Of a DNA stretch of 53,438 nucleotides, positions 50,233 through 53,438 are shown one piece after another. This DNA is from an uncultured Muribaculum sp. GTDB lineage: Bacteria; Bacteroidota; Bacteroidia; Bacteroidales; Muribaculaceae. The stretch is from the NCBI GenBank assembly GCA_910589555.1, contig CAJUTE010000014.1:1-53438 (forward strand), in the 5' to 3' direction. The position numbers were made by a program, and so were the translations under genes. Positions within the stretch are counted from its first letter, which is position 1. Every line of letters begins with the position of its first letter. The notes under the pieces were generated by a model. It did no database searches, was not told where the DNA came from, and saw only the letters and a list, made by a program, of their open reading frames with translations.

Positions 50233-50775
50233 TTATGAAAATTTCGAAAGGTTCACTCCTTCACCTCCTTTTAGGAGTATTATCTTTTCTCTTTTTACTA
50301 TTTTTTTCTTAATTAATAATTCTTGATTATATTCATTAAGAACAAGTACTTTTTCTGGACACAACATTGAAATACGGTATAGCATTCTTGCAATCCAACA
50401 TCCCAGACCCTTATTGGTAAATACATAACCTAATCCAGCAATCATTGCCGTAGAGGGGATTCCTAAAAGTTTAGCTGCAAATGAGCCGTAAATATTGGGC
50501 TTAATAGTATAGTGGAAAATGTAGTCAGGCTTTTCCTTCCGATAAATTCTGATAAGTTCGAAAAAATATTTAAAATCTGAAAAAGGATTCATACTTGAAC
50601 GCCCAACTTCTATTGGAATATATTTAATTCTATCATTATCAGGTGGATAATCTCTGTTTTTTGGAGCTAAAAGTACAATTTCATTCCCTTTGGCAGAATA
50701 ATCATCTATTACATCTCCTCGGAAGTTAAGGAGTTCGCGAAGGCTATTGTCGCAAAATAAAATTTTATTTATCAT
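50233..50775 (-). CDS. glycosyltransferase family 4, N-terminal half (split gene)
   Basis: 180 residues matching the GT4 N-terminal (acceptor) domain: L-N-F-R-G-D-V-I-D-D-Y, R-K-E-K-P-D-Y-I-F-H-Y-T-I-K-P-N-I-Y-G-S, G-L-G-Y-V-F-T, V-L-V-L-N-E-Y-N and the hinge G-G-E-G-V-N-L-S-K-F just before the stop. The hinge normally leads into the C-terminal half, which continues in the -1 frame. A perfect match to the anti-Shine-Dalgarno complement (50261-50272, minus) lies 25 nt before the stop. The start overlaps the GT2 stop by 4 nt. The intact enzyme would add a sugar to the lipid-linked repeat unit. Confidence 0.8.
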   Translation of the reverse strand: MINKILFCDNSLRELLNFRGDVIDDYSAKGNEIVLLAPKNRDYPPDNDRIKYIPIEVGRSSMNPFSDFKYFFELIRIYRKEKPDYIFHYTIKPNIYGSFAAKLLGIPSTAMIAGLGYVFTNKGLGCWIARMLYRISMLCPEKVLVLNEYNQELLIKKKIVKREKIILLKGGEGVNLSKFS

Positions 50776-51512
50776 AAAAATAATCGACTTATAATTGCTC
50801 GTAGGATAAACATCCGTCGTTTTAATTTTATATATATGCTGTTTTTGCTACCTTCTGCACAAGAAGAAACATTATCAGTGTGTCTCCTATAAAAAATAAG
50901 ACTATCGTTTAAGCATAGAACTTTCCCAAAACTCAGAGCATTGATACCAATCCATGTATCATGCTCAATCGGATATGCAGGAAAAGGCAAGCTTAGTTCT
51001 AATACATCTTTTTTAAACGCCATACAACATCCCATAAAAGAAGATCTATAAAGCGTACCCAAAAAGCTGGTATTTGGTTTAATGTAATTAAAAAACGTAT
51101 CAGACAGTACTTTTAAATTAGAATCGGTGACGTAGCAATCATGCACGATACAGCAGTAATGCTCAAAATAAGGTAGCATGCGTTTAATTTTATCTGGGAG
51201 CCAGATATCATCTTGGTCGGCAAGAAAAATGAATTCTCCTTTGGCATGTTTCAATGCTGATTCGAAATTTTTTGAAATCCTATTCATGATCCTGAATACA
51301 GGTTCATTTGGTTCTCGGTCATTTATGCTGTCTAGTTTAACTAATTTAATTCTTTTATCCTTTATTTCGGAAATGATTTTTATTGTGTCATCTGTAGAAC
51401 CTCCATCAGAGACTATTATTTCATCATCCTTTTGTAATTGGGAAAGAATACTTTCTATCTGGTTCTTTATGTATTTTTGCCCATTAAAGCATGCCAAACA
51501 AACACTTATCAT
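50772..51512 (-). CDS. glycosyltransferase family 2
   Basis: A 246-residue GT-A fold enzyme. Landmarks are S-V-C-L-A-C-F-N-G at the N-terminus, S-D-G-G-S-T-D-D-T (UDP-sugar Asp), A-D-Q-D-D-I-W-L-P-D-K (D-x-D metal motif) and a C-terminal R-R-H-T-D-N-V-S that fits the acceptor/catalytic base region. Short hydrophobic C-terminus. It probably transfers one sugar of the surface-polysaccharide repeat unit. Overlaps the split GT4 gene by 4 nt and starts 11 nt after the rhamnosyltransferase-like gene. AT-rich. Confidence 0.88.
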   Translation of the reverse strand: MISVCLACFNGQKYIKNQIESILSQLQKDDEIIVSDGGSTDDTIKIISEIKDKRIKLVKLDSINDREPNEPVFRIMNRISKNFESALKHAKGEFIFLADQDDIWLPDKIKRMLPYFEHYCCIVHDCYVTDSNLKVLSDTFFNYIKPNTSFLGTLYRSSFMGCCMAFKKDVLELSLPFPAYPIEHDTWIGINALSFGKVLCLNDSLIFYRRHTDNVSSCAEGSKNSIYIKLKRRMFILRAIISRLFL

Positions 51513-51523
51513 AGTCAGAATTG

Positions 51524-52375
51524 CTATTTTTTTAATAATCCGGAGAATATACCCTTCAAAATATTTTTAATAGATTGAACTTTATTTTTACTTATGGAAG
51601 GATAAATTAATACTCCAGCAATATTTTTTATACCAGTTTTTATCTTCCAATTTAATGGCACATAATTCCTTTTTAGTAGGATTAGATAATTTCTATACTG
51701 GTAGAAATATCTAAATGGGGAGCTCTCAATGAACCTCAAAGCGCCAAAAGAAATTGTCCTCTTTCCTACTGGGTGGTTTAATCTTATTTGATTGGTCTGA
51801 AAACATAAAAAACCATATACACCACATCTCCAACACCATTCATGATCAACATAGTCTATAAATAGAGAACTATCAAACATGCCAACTTCCTTAAAAACAT
51901 GAATAGGAACAATCGTTCCAGAGCTGATTAATGTAGGCACCTCAATATATTTTTGATTTTCAAGTTCTGAAGAATACGCTTTGCTTGTTTTCTGTGAGTA
52001 AGAATCAATAATCTTTGGTCCCAAGGCTCCGACATTACTGAAATTCTTATTCAGATTAATTATTTCATTATATAAAGCTTCAATTATTTTTAAATCTATT
52101 TTTGAATCCTGATCAAAAAAAATAATATAATGGTAGCCCTTATTCTGGGCTATTTTGATAGCTTCATTTTGGGCATAAGCAATTCCCTTATTTTCGTTTA
52201 AGCTTACATAAGTAATATTAGATCTAAATAATTTGCCTATCGGAGAGCCTTTTTCATAGGGCGTATTATCTACCAGAATCAGGTTAATGTTCTCCAATCT
52301 ACTTATTAGTGCAATTTGTTCCTCACTCGGAAAATAAAGAACAATTATAACGACAACAGAATTTAAGGTGACCAT
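51524..52375 (-). CDS. glycosyltransferase family 2, rhamnosyltransferase-like
   Basis: A 283-residue GT2 enzyme of the WbbL/RfbF rhamnosyltransferase type: V-V-I-I-V-L-Y-F-P near the start, L-V-D-N-T, L-N-E-N-K-G-I-A-Y-A-Q-N, the metal site F-F-D-Q-D-S-K, I-S-S-G-T-I-V-P, then F-I-D-Y-V-D-H-E-W-C-W-R and L-N-H-P-V-G. Rhamnose is the common donor in this branch but cannot be proven from sequence. The start overlaps the polymerase gene by 13 nt. Confidence 0.85.
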   Translation of the reverse strand: MVTLNSVVVIIVLYFPSEEQIALISRLENINLILVDNTPYEKGSPIGKLFRSNITYVSLNENKGIAYAQNEAIKIAQNKGYHYIIFFDQDSKIDLKIIEALYNEIINLNKNFSNVGALGPKIIDSYSQKTSKAYSSELENQKYIEVPTLISSGTIVPIHVFKEVGMFDSSLFIDYVDHEWCWRCGVYGFLCFQTNQIRLNHPVGKRTISFGALRFIESSPFRYFYQYRNYLILLKRNYVPLNWKIKTGIKNIAGVLIYPSISKNKVQSIKNILKGIFSGLLKK

Positions 52376-53438
52376 TTTTTCAATGAAAATTTACCTATTG
52401 ATAATTGATAGCTGAAATAACATGCAATGAACGGGAAAAGGCAGAATTGAATGAACTGAGAGAACATTACAAAAATTGCATCGGAATAGAACTGAAAAAC
52501 AAGTGTTGCGAAAATATAGCCGTAGCCAATAATCGCCCATATGACTTCTCTCTTGGCAAGTTTATACAAAATTCCAGCAAACATTCCGTAAATTATTGCG
52601 AAAATAGAGGCTCCGATATAACCGAAATCCAAATAAGAAGAAAAAATAGCTGTATAGACGTTAGTCGGTACAGGAACATATGCATATCCTGGTCTGCCTT
52701 CATTGAAAATAGTAATTAGAATATTTGACTCTTTAGAATCAACAAAACCTAAAATTTTTCTGAAAAAAGATAGCGTATAATAACCAAATGAGGTAGAATG
52801 CTCTCCGCTATCTATGATCTGGTCAAGAGCCGGCATTCCTCCTAATACGTAAATTTGCATGAAAGCATCTCCAACAGATAGTCCATCAGAATTTTCACCT
52901 CCCCTAACAATTTGTATGGCGGTAAATAGGATTAAACAAATAGAGCAAATCCAATAAATATATTTTTTAGAAAGCCTTGACGCAAAATATAGAATTGCAA
53001 CTGACGGGAAAACCACCCAAAAGAATTGAGTTTTCGCCATAACCGCAAATATAAATAATACATTTAAAATCAACAGTAATCCTATTCTACCTTTTGAAGT
53101 TTTATTCCGATATAATTCTATTAGAAAAACAACTACAGCTAAAGTCATTGGGTATCTAAGAATACCATAATTGACTTCGTCTATCATTCCTGCTTGTGCG
53201 AGCCTTAATCTTATAAAAAACATATTGATATCTGAACCTCCCATTTTAATCATTCGTAGAATAATCAATGGAGTGCATATCAATACTATAATCAAATACA
53301 ATGACAAAACACTACGATTTACGTCTCTGTACTTATAAAATGATTTGTTGAGTTTAATACAGGAGAAGAAGTTTGCTGAAAAAGTAAAAGATACGACCCA
53401 AATATGGGGCACAGAACGAAGCGTTGCTTGATGTGGTC
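52363..53438 (-). CDS. O-antigen/capsule polymerase-like membrane protein, N-terminus outside window
   Basis: At least 357 residues; the frame stays open to the right edge (visible upstream codons read P-H-Q-A-T-L-R-S before the GTG at 53412), so the true start is outside. Many hydrophobic helices (about ten in view) with a large extracytoplasmic loop around the segment R-G-G-E-N-S-D-G-L through V-P-V-P-T-N-V-Y. This is the profile of Wzy-type polymerases (oligosaccharide repeat unit polymerase), which link repeat units on the periplasmic face. Wzy proteins share little sequence, so the call rests on topology and on neighbouring glycosyltransferases. Confidence 0.75.
   Translation of the reverse strand, partial: PHQATLRSVPHIWVVSFTFSANFFSCIKLNKSFYKYRDVNRSVLSLYLIIVLICTPLIILRMIKMGGSDINMFFIRLRLAQAGMIDEVNYGILRYPMTLAVVVFLIELYRNKTSKGRIGLLLILNVLFIFAVMAKTQFFWVVFPSVAILYFASRLSKKYIYWICSICLILFTAIQIVRGGENSDGLSVGDAFMQIYVLGGMPALDQIIDSGEHSTSFGYYTLSFFRKILGFVDSKESNILITIFNEGRPGYAYVPVPTNVYTAIFSSYLDFGYIGASIFAIIYGMFAGILYKLAKREVIWAIIGYGYIFATLVFQFYSDAIFVMFSQFIQFCLFPFIACYFSYQLSIGKFSLKKWSP

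Noticed and set aside
50233..50260. Programmed -1 frameshift joining the two GT4 halves
   Set aside because: The -1 frame would join them, but no slippery heptamer fits the reading frame (AAA-TTT-TCA does not re-pair) and hinge residues are missing; kept only as a remote option.
1..53438. tRNA, rRNA, 4.5S RNA, insertion sequences, prophage
   Set aside because: No conserved RNA signatures, transposase motifs or phage genes were seen on either strand by eye.

Overview
The window looks like a chromosome segment of a Bacteroidales gut commensal, most like the Muribaculaceae/Bacteroides group. The evidence is protein similarity throughout (Bacteroidota-type SdhC, NqrA-F, DUF5715 lipoprotein, OMP_b-brl_3 barrel, TPR-transmembrane-HTH regulator, TonB_C-tailed M56 peptidase). 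Several genes are also preceded by the Bacteroidota sigma-ABfr promoter pattern TTG-N19/20-TAnnTTTG rather than by Shine-Dalgarno sites. No tRNA, rRNA, CRISPR array, insertion sequence or prophage was seen.

Layout. 1-1074 (-): start of sdhA plus sdhC, with their promoter. 1.6-7.6 kb (+): an M15-like DUF5715 lipoprotein, a large AsmA protein, a HAD phosphatase and aroB. The last three overlap by 4 nt. 7.7-9.5 kb: algH/yqgE, then convergent GNAT and recR. 9.6-12.2 kb (+): panC-panD-ffh. 12.2-15.8 kb (+): an alpha/beta hydrolase, a membrane-anchored MurF-like ligase and a divergent Ddl-like ligase, probably one unit. 15.8-19.4 kb (+): a repeat-rich control region, then a thioredoxin-like gene, a BlaI-type repressor and an M56 (BlaR1-like) membrane protease with two TonB_C domains. 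19.6-23.0 kb (+): a PLP amino-acid decarboxylase and an APC antiporter, a likely acid-resistance pair. 28.0-23.1 kb (-): a tiny membrane protein, dxs, trkA and trkH as one overlapping operon. 28.1-34.7 kb: divergent secreted glycosidases GH35 (-) and GH51-GH43 (+), fitting arabinan/galactan side chains of plant pectin. 40.6-34.8 kb (-): the complete nqrABCDEF sodium pump. 40.9-44.6 kb (+): a membrane-spanning TPR-HTH regulator and an outer-membrane beta-barrel protein. 47.9-44.7 kb (-): gmd, a nucleotidyltransferase-GHMP kinase fusion, and fcl (GDP-fucose pathway). 48.1-53.4 kb: a visibly AT-richer region with three unrecognised small or medium genes, a split GT4 glycosyltransferase, two GT2 glycosyltransferases and a partial Wzy-like polymerase. 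This is the end of a surface-polysaccharide locus.

Most interesting items: the fusion enzyme between gmd and fcl; the hydrolase/MurF-like/Ddl-like triad; the BlaI-M56 operon with stacked palindromes at its promoter and a mirrored 9-bp repeat array upstream; the unknown two-gene membrane unit at 48.3-49.6 kb; and the split glycosyltransferase with an internal perfect Shine-Dalgarno match. Several genes had apparent TTG/GTG starts. In four of them (thioredoxin-like, 60-aa membrane protein, outer-membrane barrel, 91-aa gene) the TTG is the end of a TAnnTTTG promoter box. In the TPR-HTH gene the TTG lies just upstream of such a box, and in GH51 and GH43 the upstream TTG/GTG has no box. In all seven the downstream ATG is annotated.
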